A stretch of DNA of 12,825 nucleotides from an uncultured Spirochaetia bacterium (GTDB lineage: Bacteria > Spirochaetota > UBA6919), in the NCBI GenBank assembly GCA_913053665.1, contig CAJXGR010000058.1, positions 1 to 12,825 on the forward strand, given 5' to 3'. Positions 12,814 through 12,825 of the stretch are shown in pieces. How positions within the stretch are numbered: the stretch's first letter is position 1; every line of letters begins with the position of its first letter. The translations under genes and the position numbers were made by a program. The notes below the pieces were generated by a model that saw nothing but the letters and a program-made list of their open reading frames with translations, did no database searches and was not told the DNA's origin.

Positions 12814-12825
12814 ATTAACTAATCA

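Overview
The window looks like chromosome from a spirochete. The strongest evidence is the first gene, a FlaB-type flagellin of 290 residues with the short D0/D1-only architecture and the central SMWFHIGANMDQR / YIGTM block typical of spirochaetal periplasmic-flagellum core proteins. Base composition is moderately AT-rich and relaxed lipoboxes also fit. Genus cannot be read from the sequence. Only flaB lies on the + strand; every other gene is on the - strand. No tRNA, rRNA, transposase, CRISPR array or phage gene was seen.

Region 1 (1-1080): flaB with a sigma-28-like promoter and a strong Shine-Dalgarno (SD), convergent with the end of the next operon. Region 2 (1116-6756, - strand): a tight eight-gene operon, rpmF - plsX - fabD - clan AA aspartic-protease-like gene - small two-helix membrane protein - fabG - fabF - rnc. 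It is the widespread ribosomal protein L32 / phospholipid and fatty-acid synthesis / RNase III cluster, but with two differences. The acyl carrier protein gene acpP, normally between fabG and fabF, is absent (fabG and fabF are 14 nt apart), and two small unfamiliar genes sit between fabD and fabG. A sigma-70-like promoter with an extended -10 precedes rpmF, just past a probable terminator of the upstream gene.

Region 3 (6929-8571): an HD-GYP cyclic-di-GMP phosphodiesterase-type gene, a 3' hairpin with alternative pairings, and about 420 nt of non-coding leader holding several dyads and a near-perfect 45-nt palindrome. Region 4 (8572-10867): an envelope/redox neighbourhood. A small exported six-cysteine protein is followed by a VKOR-DsbA fusion (a self-contained disulfide-forming enzyme), then a small NTF2/SnoaL-like lipoprotein. 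The first two each have a good promoter; the fusion's promoter holds a dyad in its spacer and a direct repeat. Region 5 (10995-12825): an orphan family 5 oligopeptide-type solute-binding protein with a TTG start and no lipobox cysteine, then an intergenic stretch with promoter-like sites and a GTAG-headed partial repeat.

The items most worth a second look are the retropepsin-like gene inside the fatty-acid operon, the cysteine-rich protein beside the VKOR-DsbA fusion, the two A10 tracts in plsX, and the palindrome-rich non-coding stretch upstream of the HD-GYP gene.
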